Source: Nostoc sp. CHAB 5834 (lineage in GTDB: Bacteria; Cyanobacteriota; Cyanobacteriia; Cyanobacteriales; Nostocaceae). Taken from it: 64,000 bases of DNA. Shown in pieces: positions 35,292 to 43,620 of this stretch; within the stretch, counting starts at the first letter, position 1, and the number at the start of each line of letters is the position of its first letter. The stretch lies in contig JAIVFU010000021.1 in assembly GCA_020829485.1 (NCBI GenBank), positions 1-64,000 of the forward strand. Reading direction: 5' to 3'. Made by a program: the position numbers and the translations under genes. The notes under the pieces are model-generated. The model ran no database searches, was not told the DNA's origin, and was given only the letters and a program-made list of their open reading frames with translations.

Positions 35292-35640
35292 ACAGCCTCT
35301 TAAACCACGTCTATCTTCAAACCTGTAGTTCTGCTCTGATGAAAAGGATTTGCCCTTATCCCCCAACCCTCCCAGATATGGGATTCGGGGAGCTAGAATT
35401 TCAAAGTCCCTCTCCCAGATATGGGAGAGGGATTTAGGGTGAGGGCGAAAACTATGGTTCTCAACTTAGATGAGGTTTAGTACAGCTTTGCGTAAAATCG
35501 TAGCGTTTTTAATGCAAGGGGACGCATTGGTATAGCGGTTCCCATTCAGATGCGGTACAACATTACATCGCGAGGTGTAAGGGCACGGCAGTGCCGTGCC
35601 CCTATGGGTGTACTTCACGTAAACGAAAACCGCTATATTG
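35292..35640. other. Spacer after the peroxidase gene
   Basis: Contains a CTCCCAGATATGGGA duplication (35367-35430) and the hairpin GGGCACGGCAGTGCCGTGCCCC (about 35580-35601, stem GGGCACGGCA). This then enters the 21-bp tandem repeat. No gene seen. Confidence 0.5.
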
Positions 35641-35787
35641 TCAGTCGATGCATTGGTATTGTCAGTCGATGCATTGGTATTGTCAGCCGATGCATTGGTA
35701 TTGTCAGCCGATGCATTGGCATTGTCAGCCGATGCATTGGCATTGTCAGTCGATGCATTGGCATTGTCAGTCGATGCATTGGCATTG
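35641..35787. repeat. 21-bp tandem repeat, seven copies
   Basis: Exactly seven units of TCAGTCGATGCATTGGTATTG or variants (TCAGCCG; GGCATTG), all 21 bp, followed by a broken eighth. Substitutions sort by position: GGTATT in the first three and GGCATT in the last four, with CCG in units 3-5. As 21 is a multiple of three, several frames on both strands stay open, giving false reading frames. The flank at 35524 has another GCATTGGTAT. Confidence 0.95.
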
Positions 35788-35870
35788 CAGGGTATTGCCA
35801 AATTTAATTCGCTACGAATTAATGAAATGTTGTACTTAGTTGACTCTCCCTGATCCCCTTTGGTTTCTCT

Positions 35871-35908
35871 AAACTGCCTCCTGTATCGTAAAGGAGGCAG
35901 TTTTTATT
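35871..35908 (+). terminator. Strong Rho-independent terminator
   Basis: A perfect 12-bp stem AAACTGCCTCCT / AGGAGGCAGTTT with a 9-base loop, followed by TTATT. No coding gene ends shortly before it; the tandem repeat lies 80 bases upstream. It may end an untranslated transcript. Confidence 0.8.
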
Positions 35909-36076
35909 GGAAGGAGAAGGACGCCATTCTGATATAGGCTTCAACTCTCATGAATTGCAAGCTAGCAAATCTGAGATTTTATAGTCTTGCTTGTTTGAGT
36001 CGCAGTAGTTCTTGCTGAGGACAGTATTTCTCCTGCCTCCTGTATCTTAAAAGTAGTAAGATTAAAATCAAAATAT

Positions 36077-36283
36077 ATGGATAGCAAAGAACTAGCCCAA
36101 TATATCGAAGCAACTGATAGCATCACTAAACCTTGGCTATTGGTACAATTGCGTCTCAAGAAACTGCAAGAGCGTCGAGCTACGCTGACAGACGATACCT
36201 ACTACAAAGAATTAAAAGACATTTACCAAGACTTGATGAATTTAGGGGAATGGTGGCGTGGTATTGAAGATGAGGTATTGTGA
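36077..36283 (+). CDS. Small conserved hypothetical protein
   Basis: A 68-aa protein, MDSKELAQYIEATDSITKPW onward. It is predicted as two or three helices with basic RLKKLQERR and a Trp-rich acidic end (GEWWRGIEDEVL). Its composition is normal for the genome, with no signal or metal motifs. It ends 15 bases before the stop codon of the truncated tnpB on the other strand. Function unknown. Confidence 0.6.
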   Translation: MDSKELAQYIEATDSITKPWLLVQLRLKKLQERRATLTDDTYYKELKDIYQDLMNLGEWWRGIEDEVL

Positions 36284-36297
36284 ACTACTCATAGTAG

Positions 36298-37104
36298 CTA
36301 TAAAGCTGAACTATGAGCTTCTGTAATCACGGGGGAGTGCCCAAACTTAGACTTTCGCCCAAGCTTGGGACTTACCACCCCTCCTACAGCAGAGACGGCT
36401 GATAGCGAAGCGTTAGCGAGTCTTCGAGCGTCACCTTCCGCCTTTAATACTTGGGCATCGCTCAGTGCAAGCATTCTGATGCCCTCTGCTCTAATATTTG
36501 TCGCAGCGTTTCCATCACTCTCATGATGAGTGCCGCAGTGTGGACAAGTCCAATCCCGCACATCCTCTTGTCTCTCACCCACTTGATAGAAACAATTAGA
36601 ACAAAGCTTGGAACTGGGAAACCACCTATCAATCTCAACTAGTTTACCACCACTGCGTTCTAGTTTGTATGCTAAAAAGTTGGTGAAAGTTCCCCATCCT
36701 GCAGACGCTCGAAGACTCGCTAACGCTTCGCTATCAGATATTGACTTTGCCAAATTATGATTATGTACCATGCCTTTGACATGAAGATTCTCTACTATGA
36801 CAGCTTGGCTATCGCTGACCAACTTATAACTAAGTTTATGCAGGAAATCAAAGCGAGAGTTACTAACTCGTTCGTACACCTTGGCAACGACTTTTCTATA
36901 TTTGTACCTTGAATTACTTCCCTTTTGTTTACGTGCTAATTTTTTCTGTTTACGTTTAAGGTTTCTCTCATGTTTGGCAAGGTGTTTAGGGTTATCATAC
37001 TTGGAAACTTTTTCGCCATCAGTGACCACTGCAAAGTGATTTAGCCCTAAATCAATACCGTAGATTTTACACGCCACTTGCTTTATGTAGGCGTTCCCAT
37101 CCAC
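36298..37104 (-). pseudogene. tnpB: TnpB (IS200/IS605 OrfB) RNA-guided nuclease, N-terminally truncated
   Basis: 268 aa, but full TnpB is about 380-420. The N-terminal wedge and REC part is missing. The RuvC domain is complete: Asp in YGIDLGLNHFAVV, Glu in AVIVENLHVKGM, Asp in ESDGNAATNIRAEG, and the zinc site CSNC and CPHC between them. Two copies of a 34-bp dispersed repeat sit inside the gene in opposite orientation (36399-36432 and 36704-36737). They add SEALASLRAS after SISD, and a similar patch near the C-terminus. No TnpA, left end or obvious guide-RNA end was seen. Probably dead, or a source of RuvC-only protein. Confidence 0.85.
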
Positions 37105-37220
37105 CGCAGTGGGGACTTCTGCGATACTGTTAAAATTAGGAGTTATGAGTTTTCCTAACTTTTAACTCCTGCACAGACGCGATTAATCGCGTCTCTACTC
37201 CTAACTTTTAACGCAACCTG

Positions 37221-38357
37221 ATGGCTCAAGCTCTCGATCAAGTCGATTACGATACTCTCGATGCGGCAAAACGACGCTTCATCAATGCCGCAAAACGCAC
37301 CCTTGGCTTTGCAAGCGCCTATGGCATCGTGCCTGCGTCGGGTCTGGGAGCAAGTGCTAACGCTTTCAGCTTCAATCTCGCTCCATTTCTAGAGGCGGGG
37401 GCTAGAGAACTTTCGATGACACTTGTCCCCGAAGGACTGGGCACAGCAGACGATACCCGCCCTGACGACCTTTCCGAAGAAGAACTTCGACGATTTTGGT
37501 GGAATATTGGTATCAAGATCATCTCGTGTCTTACGAACGATGCCGCAACCTCAGGTATGCAGACTATACTTCTCGGTTTATATCTGCCGTCGAGTACTCC
37601 TGAAACGATCTTCACCCCCGCCTTTCTTGATGGGTTTCTGGATGGAGTAGTTGAGGGATGCAAACGAGTTGGATGTGTCTATCTCTCAGGGGAAACTCCT
37701 CAACTAAAAACGAAGATGATTCCAGGCCGGCTCGACATCGCAGGCTCGGTTTTTGGGGTTATGCCGGCTGGTGTCGCTCCCATTGATAGCTCGCGTCTGG
37801 ATGCCGGAAATACCATTGTTCTCGTCGAAAGTTCGGGGCCCCATGAGAACGGCTTTACTCCACTGCGAAAGCTTGCTGAGTCCCTCCCTGATGGCTACAG
37901 AACAAAACTTCCAAGTGGGCAGGAGTTCTGGGAAGCTATGAATGCTGCTTCGTATCTTTACACGCCACTTGTGCAGGCGGTGCTTGGCGAGGGGATTCGT
38001 CCCACCGCGATGGAGAACATCACTGGACATGGATGGCAAAAGCTGATGCGGTCGGTGAAGCCGCTCCGGTATGTCATCGACACGATGCTCCCAGTGCCGG
38101 AGATATTTACGTTTGTCGAGGGTCATCTTGAGGGCGGGGCCCAGACGATGCTTTCTGTGTTCAATTACGGTGCAGGATTTGCATTCTATACAGAGTCCAA
38201 GCAGGATGCAGAGAGGATTGTCATCCTTGCAAGAGAACATCAGCTTACGGCTGTGATTGCCGGAAGGGTTGAAGCGTCTCTTAGCCGCGAGGTGGTGATA
38301 GAACCGCTTGGAGTCACCTTGAAGGGAGATTCTTTTGGAATTGCGCGAGGCGTATAG
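37221..38357 (+). CDS. AIR-synthase (PurM-like) family protein, probably acquired
   Basis: A 378-aa protein of the PurM/AIR synthase fold. Recognisable pieces are GLGTADDTRPDD, CLTNDAATSGMQTILLGLYL (dimer/ATP strand), SGETPQL, AGSVFGVM, VESSGPHENGFTPLRK, NITGHGWQKLMR and LPVPEIFTFV. It differs from housekeeping PurM in the loop regions and in length, so it may be a paralogue with another amidine or phospho substrate. By eye its GC content and codon choice (frequent GCG, CTC, TCG) are well above its neighbours, and it has no HIP1 octamer. Both suggest horizontal transfer. It follows truncated tnpB. Confidence 0.75.
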   Translation: MAQALDQVDYDTLDAAKRRFINAAKRTLGFASAYGIVPASGLGASANAFSFNLAPFLEAGARELSMTLVPEGLGTADDTRPDDLSEEELRRFWWNIGIKIISCLTNDAATSGMQTILLGLYLPSSTPETIFTPAFLDGFLDGVVEGCKRVGCVYLSGETPQLKTKMIPGRLDIAGSVFGVMPAGVAPIDSSRLDAGNTIVLVESSGPHENGFTPLRKLAESLPDGYRTKLPSGQEFWEAMNAASYLYTPLVQAVLGEGIRPTAMENITGHGWQKLMRSVKPLRYVIDTMLPVPEIFTFVEGHLEGGAQTMLSVFNYGAGFAFYTESKQDAERIVILAREHQLTAVIAGRVEASLSREVVIEPLGVTLKGDSFGIARGV

Positions 38358-38819
38358 TGATTCAGGTGCGATCGCTAGTTTTCTTGAAGCTATTGTAGAC
38401 TGACTTATGCGATGCCTGCGGCGGGCTACGCCTAAGCTGAAATCATTACTAGTTATTTCCAGTAGTGTAATTACTGATAGTAATTATATTTTATTACACT
38501 GAATTTATAGTTTAATTACAGGTTTATCAAAGAAAATTACTCTCTTAATTCTTTAAAGGTAAGTCATTTAGCATAAATGCTAAGTGTGGATTTATATAAA
38601 TTTATATGCCATATTTTTTACTACTTATCTTGAAAGTAGTGTAAATTACGCATGACTACTGAGGTTAAGATTTGCTAACGTAGTCTTAACATATTGAAAA
38701 ATTTGCTGAGAAAGCTGAGAAAGTAGCAGCCAACACTAATTTATAGTGTTGAGTCTTTTTCATCTCTAGATGTACCGTTTTAGTGTGTTAAAAAGATATA
38801 TTTTTGTTCAGAGGGGGTT
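38358..38819. other. AT-rich spacer upstream of the PHP gene
   Basis: Starts with a HIP1 site and a small repeat (GCGATGCCTGCGGCGGGCTACGCC, about 38408-38431). The rest is A/T-rich; TTAGCATAAATGCTAA at 38567 is a short palindrome. No RNA gene recognised. Confidence 0.45.
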
Positions 38820-39506
38820 ATGGTTGTAAATTTTGCCCGAACTACTGCTTCCACAGAACTTTTGAAGCAAGTATTCCAAAACATTGATGCACAAAGTTGT
38901 CCAAGGTTATTCAACTTTCACATGCATACTGTCTACTCGGATGGTAGGTTGCAGCCTAATGCATTGATGGAGCAGGCGATCGCTATTGGACTAAAAGGGT
39001 TAGCGATCACCGATCATCATGGTATTATGGGCTATCAAGCGGCACTTGCTTGGTTAGAAGACTGGAAGTGGAATAATCCTGGTGCAAGCACTCCCTACCT
39101 GTGGAGTGGTGTGGAAATTAATGCCAGCCTTTTGGATATAGAAGTTCACATTTTGGCTTACGCTTTTACACCAGAACACCCTAGTATGAAGCCTTATCTC
39201 CAAAGAAGGCCGACTACAGGGCAAGAATATCAAGCCAGTAACGTGATTGCAGCTATTCATGAAGCTGGGGGATTGGCAGTTCTGGCTCATCCGGCTCGTT
39301 ACAAGCGATCGCTTTTTGAATTAATTCCAGCTGCGTCCGAAAAGGGCATTGATGGCGTGGAAACTTTCTACGCCTACAATAACCCTAACCCCTGGCAACC
39401 CAGCGTATTGGAATCAGAACAAGTACAAAAGTTGGCTGATGAATACTTTCTTCTCAATACCTGTGGTACTGATTCCCACGGTTTGAGCCTGCTACAACGT
39501 TTGTAA
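38820..39506 (+). CDS. PHP-domain phosphoesterase
   Basis: A 228-aa PHP-fold metal hydrolase. The order of metal motifs is NFHMHTVYSDG (HxH), AITDHHG, SGVEINA, VLAHPAR and CGTDSHG. All four PHP motifs are present, so it should bind a trinuclear metal site. Known PHP proteins hydrolyse phosphate esters (histidinol phosphate, cyclic nucleotides, RNA ends); the substrate here is unknown. The N-terminal 30 residues before the domain are a helix of no clear type. It is a single gene on the plus strand after an AT-rich leader. Confidence 0.88.
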   Translation: MVVNFARTTASTELLKQVFQNIDAQSCPRLFNFHMHTVYSDGRLQPNALMEQAIAIGLKGLAITDHHGIMGYQAALAWLEDWKWNNPGASTPYLWSGVEINASLLDIEVHILAYAFTPEHPSMKPYLQRRPTTGQEYQASNVIAAIHEAGGLAVLAHPARYKRSLFELIPAASEKGIDGVETFYAYNNPNPWQPSVLESEQVQKLADEYFLLNTCGTDSHGLSLLQRL

Positions 39507-39633
39507 AGATGAATCAATTTTTTTGAACTCTCCTGGTTAAATCTGCCAGGAGGTTATTCGATTTGGGATTTTCAATAATCAAGCCTGATATCAACCCACA
39601 TTCGGCAGGTTGGCTTGAAAATCATGATGCTAA

Positions 39634-41097
39634 CTAAGCGAAGAAACTGCTCACTGCAATATTTCCCAACGCGGGTAAAGTACCCGTTAATCCTGTTAAA
39701 TTGACTAACAAATCACTATTCGCCTGAAAACCAGCAGTGCTATTATTGATAGCCAGGTAAGTTCCGGCGATCGCTCCACTTGTGACTCTGACTAAGGCTG
39801 CACCATTCACCCCTAAAGCTTGATTTCCGGCTACGGCTCCATTAGCATCGGTAAATACCTGGTTGGCTAAATTTACTAAAGTAGTGGCAGTCTTATCGGT
39901 AGCACGGGTAAAAGTGCTAGGTGTAATCAGAGTTAGTGTGTCTGTACTCACTAAACCAATTGCATCTGTGCCAATGGTGAAATCAGTAATGCGATCGGTT
40001 GCTGATACTGTTGATTCTCCAAACTGGAAGACAAATCCATCTCCGCCTTGGCCGCCAGTTAGAGTATCAGCACCAGCACCACCATTCAAACCATCATTTC
40101 CATTGTCGCCATTAATAACATTGGCTCCAGAGTTACCGAAGAGGAAGTCATCGAAAATCGAGCCTTTTACGTTTTCAACGTTGAAAATAGAATCGGTTCC
40201 TGCACTACCAGTAGCGAATTCACTAGCAAGGTCTACGATAACCCTGGAACCGACAAAACCGTACTCAACGGTATCAATGCCACCCCCACCATTGATAGTA
40301 TCGTCACCAAATCCCCCTAAGAAAGATTCATTGGCATTAGAACCAATCAACAGGTCATTAAAACGAGATCCCAACACTCGCTCAATGGAAACTAAAGTAT
40401 CATTACCGCTACCACCAATAACAACTCCGGTGGACAAATTAACATTGACTGCTGAACTAGCGTCGAAATAAACAGCAGTATCAAATCCTGCACCGCCATT
40501 AATTCTATCAGCGCCGCCAAACCCTTGAATCTGGTTATTTCCAGAGTTACCAGTCAGTATATCGCTGAATGCTGACCCCTCGATATCTTCGATGTTGGAA
40601 ATAACCGATGTGCCAAAAGAAGTAATTGCCTGCCCTGTTGAGAGATTAACAATTACTCCCTCACTAAATTTTTGGAAGGTTATGACATCACTACCCGCCC
40701 CACCATTGAAGGTGTCGTTACCTTGGGAGCCGTCAAAGCTATCATCACCCCCAGATCCGAGGAAACTATCATTACCTCGATAGTAATATTGACCATACTC
40801 GTATCCTGACGTGCCGACAGTCAAAAGGCTATTTCTTGTTGCAACATCAACATTCACATTTGTACTCTGGGTTGCAAGTTCACCGTTACTTCCAAAGAAA
40901 AAGGTCGAAGTGATAGTGCCAGAATTAAAGAATCCGCTTGAATCATAGGTGAAATTGACACCTATCTCACTCTCCCGTAGAAGGCCACTACTATCGAGTA
41001 TTTCAAAATTGGTGGCAGTTTGCGCCCCAAAGAATTGGGCAAGAAAAGTAGTATCCCTAATGTACCTGTTAGCTTGAAATAGTATGGTATCAGCCAT
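39634..41097 (-). CDS. RTX-type calcium-binding protein
   Basis: A 487-aa acidic secreted protein with about six hemolysin-type calcium-binding nonapeptide blocks (GGxGxDxUx), e.g. GGSGNDTL, GGFGDDTINGGGG, GNDGLNGGAGADTLTGGQGGDG. The repeats bind calcium and fold outside the cell. The C-terminal 100 residues (TDFTIGTDAIGL onward to VSSFFA) are like the uncleaved signal of type I secreted proteins in cyanobacteria. There is no catalytic domain, so it may be a surface or matrix protein. No transporter genes are nearby. The N-terminal part (1-100) was not recognised. Confidence 0.88.
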   Translation of the reverse strand: MADTILFQANRYIRDTTFLAQFFGAQTATNFEILDSSGLLRESEIGVNFTYDSSGFFNSGTITSTFFFGSNGELATQSTNVNVDVATRNSLLTVGTSGYEYGQYYYRGNDSFLGSGGDDSFDGSQGNDTFNGGAGSDVITFQKFSEGVIVNLSTGQAITSFGTSVISNIEDIEGSAFSDILTGNSGNNQIQGFGGADRINGGAGFDTAVYFDASSAVNVNLSTGVVIGGSGNDTLVSIERVLGSRFNDLLIGSNANESFLGGFGDDTINGGGGIDTVEYGFVGSRVIVDLASEFATGSAGTDSIFNVENVKGSIFDDFLFGNSGANVINGDNGNDGLNGGAGADTLTGGQGGDGFVFQFGESTVSATDRITDFTIGTDAIGLVSTDTLTLITPSTFTRATDKTATTLVNLANQVFTDANGAVAGNQALGVNGAALVRVTSGAIAGTYLAINNSTAGFQANSDLLVNLTGLTGTLPALGNIAVSSFFA

Positions 41098-41734
41098 AAA
41101 AGTTTCTCTCCTGATTAAAGGTTTGGTGTGAATTTATCTTCAATTAAGATGTCATTAAGGATTTCCAAAAAATAAATTATCCAATCTTATGGGGTGGGCA
41201 TTTTACCCGCAGCAAAAAGCAGGCGAGAGAGAAGCTCACGCCACAAACTGACTTTTCACGGTATCAGGAAAACCTCTCTCTAAATCTCTCTCCTAAAAGG
41301 AGAGAGACTTTGAATTTTCCCCCTTCCCGCGACGAGTTGGGGTTAGGGGGTTAGGTTTTTCGTGGGATTTTCCAGATTACGTGAAAAATCAGCCCGCACA
41401 AGAAGTAGTTAAGTATTTTTTATTTGGAAGTCCTTTAGCGTAGTAGTACGCTATGCCAGATAATACCATTCTTTTTTTGAAAAAAATCACCAAATCATTT
41501 ACTTTTATATCTGGAAAATAATTTACATAGTGATTGACCGGACAAATTGGGCTTATGTAAATAGCTCTTTTTATATCTCTGAATAGAGAAAAATAAGATA
41601 CTGACTTTAATCTTTTTCAAAGCGTCGCTTGATCAAGAAAGCTAAAAAATCCTTGTTTGAAAACAAGCAAGGAGAAACAAGGTTTTATATCATGTCTACT
41701 TGATTGCTTATTAAACCCGAAGAACCCCACCCCT
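41098..41734. other. Spacer between the RTX gene and the arsenic island
   Basis: Holds a CTCTCTCC/GGAGAGAG hairpin (41270-41310), a GGTTAGGGGG phrase and an AT-rich right part with poly-T/poly-A (41470-41490). No gene seen. Confidence 0.45.
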
Positions 41735-41910
41735 CCTGCGAGGCTACCGTGTACACACAAGTCGAATTACCCCCCTTAATCCCCCCTTGGAAAGGGGGGA
41801 AACAAGAGAATCTCGTTCCCTCCCCAATACATACGGGGAGGGTTAGGGTGGGGTAATTTGAGGACTGGTAGTGATTCGATAACTTTGTGTGTACACCGTA
41901 GCTTGCGAGG
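41735..41910. repeat. MITE-like element with GTGTACACAC terminal repeats
   Basis: About 27-bp imperfect inverted ends. The left one contains GCTACCGTGTACACACAA and the right one, inverted, GCTACGGTGTACACACAA. The inside has a CCCCCTT/AAGGGGGG fold-back. It lies between the RTX gene and arsH and marks the left edge of the arsenic island. Confidence 0.7.
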
Positions 41911-41949
41911 AGGGGACTATGATGTATTTCATCCGATTAGGAAACGCTG

Positions 41950-42651
41950 TTAAGGGGAGCCAGTGTGTTGGGGTATATTAGATTTAACTTCAAGAGCTTG
42001 AGAAGCTATCTTGATTGTCTCTTTAGCAGCTTTTTCTTTACGTTCACTGTAGCGGTCTGTGAGATAATCAACTTTGTCACGCAATAGCAAAGTAAATTTG
42101 TAAAGTTCTTCCATAACATCGACAACGCGATCGCGGTAGGGCGAATCTTTCATAGTGCCGTCTTCATTAAACTCCTCGTATGCTTTAGCCACTGAAGATT
42201 GATTCGGGATAGTGAACATCCGCATCCAGCGCCCAAGAATTCTTAATGTGTTGACGGCGTTAAAAGACTGAGATCCGCCGCTTACTTGCATAACTGCCAA
42301 AATTCTCCCTTGAGTCGGGCGAACGGCTCCAATACTAAGCGGAATCCAATCAATTTGATTTTTCATAATGCCAGAAATTTGACCGTGCAACTCTGGGCTA
42401 GACCAAACCTGCCCTTCTGACCATAAGCTTAATTGACGCAACTCCTGCACCTTTGGGTGAGTGTCAGGTACGCTGCCGTAAATCGGCAGTTCACGGGGAT
42501 CGAAAAACTTTACCTCTGCGCCAAATTCTTTAATGATGCGTGCTGCTTCTTCTGCTAAGAGGCGGCTATAGGAACGCTCACGCAGGGAACCATACAAAAA
42601 CAAAATTCTGGGGGGATGGTCAAATGTCGTCATAGAGATGTCAGGATACAA
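41950..42651 (-). CDS. arsH: Organoarsenical NADPH-dependent oxidoreductase ArsH
   Basis: A 233-aa flavodoxin-like flavoprotein. [19 protein letters not shown] is the FMN phosphate loop. [43 protein letters not shown] and [34 protein letters not shown] are ArsH signatures that set it apart from plain NADPH-dependent FMN reductases. ArsH oxidises trivalent methyl- and aromatic arsenicals to less toxic pentavalent forms. It is encoded 27 bases downstream of arsI, same strand, so the two are likely cotranscribed. Start at the first Met or at Met7 (MTTFDHPP). Confidence 0.95.
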   Translation of the reverse strand: MYPDISMTTFDHPPRILFLYGSLRERSYSRLLAEEAARIIKEFGAEVKFFDPRELPIYGSVPDTHPKVQELRQLSLWSEGQVWSSPELHGQISGIMKNQIDWIPLSIGAVRPTQGRILAVMQVSGGSQSFNAVNTLRILGRWMRMFTIPNQSSVAKAYEEFNEDGTMKDSPYRDRVVDVMEELYKFTLLLRDKVDYLTDRYSERKEKAAKETIKIASQALEVKSNIPQHTGSP

Positions 42652-42678
42652 ATTAATAGCTAGGACGGATAGATTAGA

Positions 42679-43095
42679 TTATTGACAGCATGACTCCTTG
42701 CTGACTTCAACAGATTTGATATCACGCACCTGCGAATCACCCAAAACTTTATAAATCTCCCAAGGTGCGCCATCTGGGTCATTTACCCAGACTTTATCTT
42801 GAAGGGCATAGCAACAGGTCACTTGCTCCTCTGATCGAGTTAAGAGTCCAAGTTGTTGTAGGCGATCGCTTGTAGTGACTACTTCATCTGTTGTCTCAAC
42901 TTCCACACCTAAATGATTTAAAGTACCAGCTACCTCTGTATTCTCAATTAGTACTAACTTGAGAGGAGGTTGAGCGATCGCAAAGTTGGCGTAACCAGGG
43001 CGGCGTTTTGCAGGCTCAGTACCAAAAAGCTTGCTATAGAAATCAACCGCAGCATCAATATCACTAACATTAAGGGCAAGTTGAACACGGGACAT
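42679..43095 (-). CDS. arsI: C-As lyase ArsI (organoarsenical demethylase)
   Basis: 138 aa from the ATG at 43095, preceded by AGGAGA; the frame is open to 43125. A two-module VOC dioxygenase. Metal ligands fit Gln5 (SRVQLALNV), His61 (TLNHLGVEV) and Glu113 (PWEIYKVL). The vicinal pair Cys94-Cys95 (QVTCCYALQDKVWVNDPDG) binds trivalent methylarsenic and separates ArsI from other VOC proteins. It breaks the carbon-arsenic bond of MAs(III) with oxygen and gives As(III). The C-terminus carries a second pair, KESCCQ. It forms an operon with arsH and is divergent from arsR1, with a palindromic operator between. Confidence 0.93.
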   Translation of the reverse strand: MSRVQLALNVSDIDAAVDFYSKLFGTEPAKRRPGYANFAIAQPPLKLVLIENTEVAGTLNHLGVEVETTDEVVTTSDRLQQLGLLTRSEEQVTCCYALQDKVWVNDPDGAPWEIYKVLGDSQVRDIKSVEVSKESCCQ

Positions 43096-43181
43096 GATAT
43101 TTCTCCTTACATCGATACTCATCAATATTTATGAATATCTATATATTGCCAAATTATATTGATGAGTGTCAATATATAAAT
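43096..43181. promoter_or_regulatory. Divergent arsI/arsR1 promoter region with ArsR-type operator
   Basis: At 43155-43176 TATATTGA and TCAATATA are perfect inverted arms with a 6-base spacer, 5 bases before the arsR1 ATG. The AT-rich dyad is typical of ArsR/SmtB operators. Bound repressor would block arsR1 translation start and transcription; the arsI promoter is presumably to the left, near the partial dyad ATCAATA at about 43121. Confidence 0.65.
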
Positions 43182-43526
43182 ATGAATTCTTTAACCTCAA
43201 CTTCAACGTGTTGTCCTTTCCTGCTGCAAGAAGTATTGCAGCCAGATGAAGCAGCTCAGATTGCTACGCTATTTCGAGTGCTGGGCGAATCGGCTCGGCT
43301 ACAGTTGCTCAGTTTTATTGCAGTTCAACCTGCACAGGAAGCTTGCGTTTGTCAGTTGATAGAGCCACTTGGTTTATCGCAACCGACTGTCAGCCATCAT
43401 CTGAAAGTATTGTATGAAGCAGGATTGCTTCAAAAGGAACGACGCGGTACTTGGATTTACTATCGGTTAGTACCAGAGCGGTTTGAGATTTTGCAGAAGG
43501 TACTAACTCTTCCAAAATCAAAATGA
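43182..43526 (+). CDS. arsR: ArsR-family arsenic-responsive repressor (arsI-arsH module)
   Basis: 114 aa from the ATG at 43182; an earlier ATG at 43131 would place the operator inside the gene. Winged helix-turn-helix with LGLSQPTVSHHLKVLYEAGLLQKERRGTWIYYRL. The arsenite-sensing cysteines are Cys55 and Cys57 in EACVCQL, at the same place as in E. coli-type ArsR. An extra N-terminal Cys10-Cys11 pair may give a third ligand. It binds DNA without metal and lets go on As(III) or MAs(III). It is divergent from arsI and convergent with arsJ. Confidence 0.92.
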   Translation: MNSLTSTSTCCPFLLQEVLQPDEAAQIATLFRVLGESARLQLLSFIAVQPAQEACVCQLIEPLGLSQPTVSHHLKVLYEAGLLQKERRGTWIYYRLVPERFEILQKVLTLPKSK

Positions 43527-43620
43527 CTTTAAAGTATCAAAGTAAACAAACTACCCCTCCCTGATGAGAGGAGTAAAAGGTATATGGGATAGGCGTTTGA
43601 GCTTAAGTTTACACTAATAG

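Noticed and set aside
35550..35853. Open frames of about 60-110 codons on both strands around the 21-bp tandem repeat
   Set aside because: The 21-bp unit is stop-free in several frames, so openness is automatic; no ribosome binding site supports any one frame.
37104..37220. Possible missing N-terminal half of TnpB upstream
   Set aside because: No frame in this stretch shows TnpB wedge-like sequence; it contains a small GACGCGATTAATCGCGTC palindrome instead.
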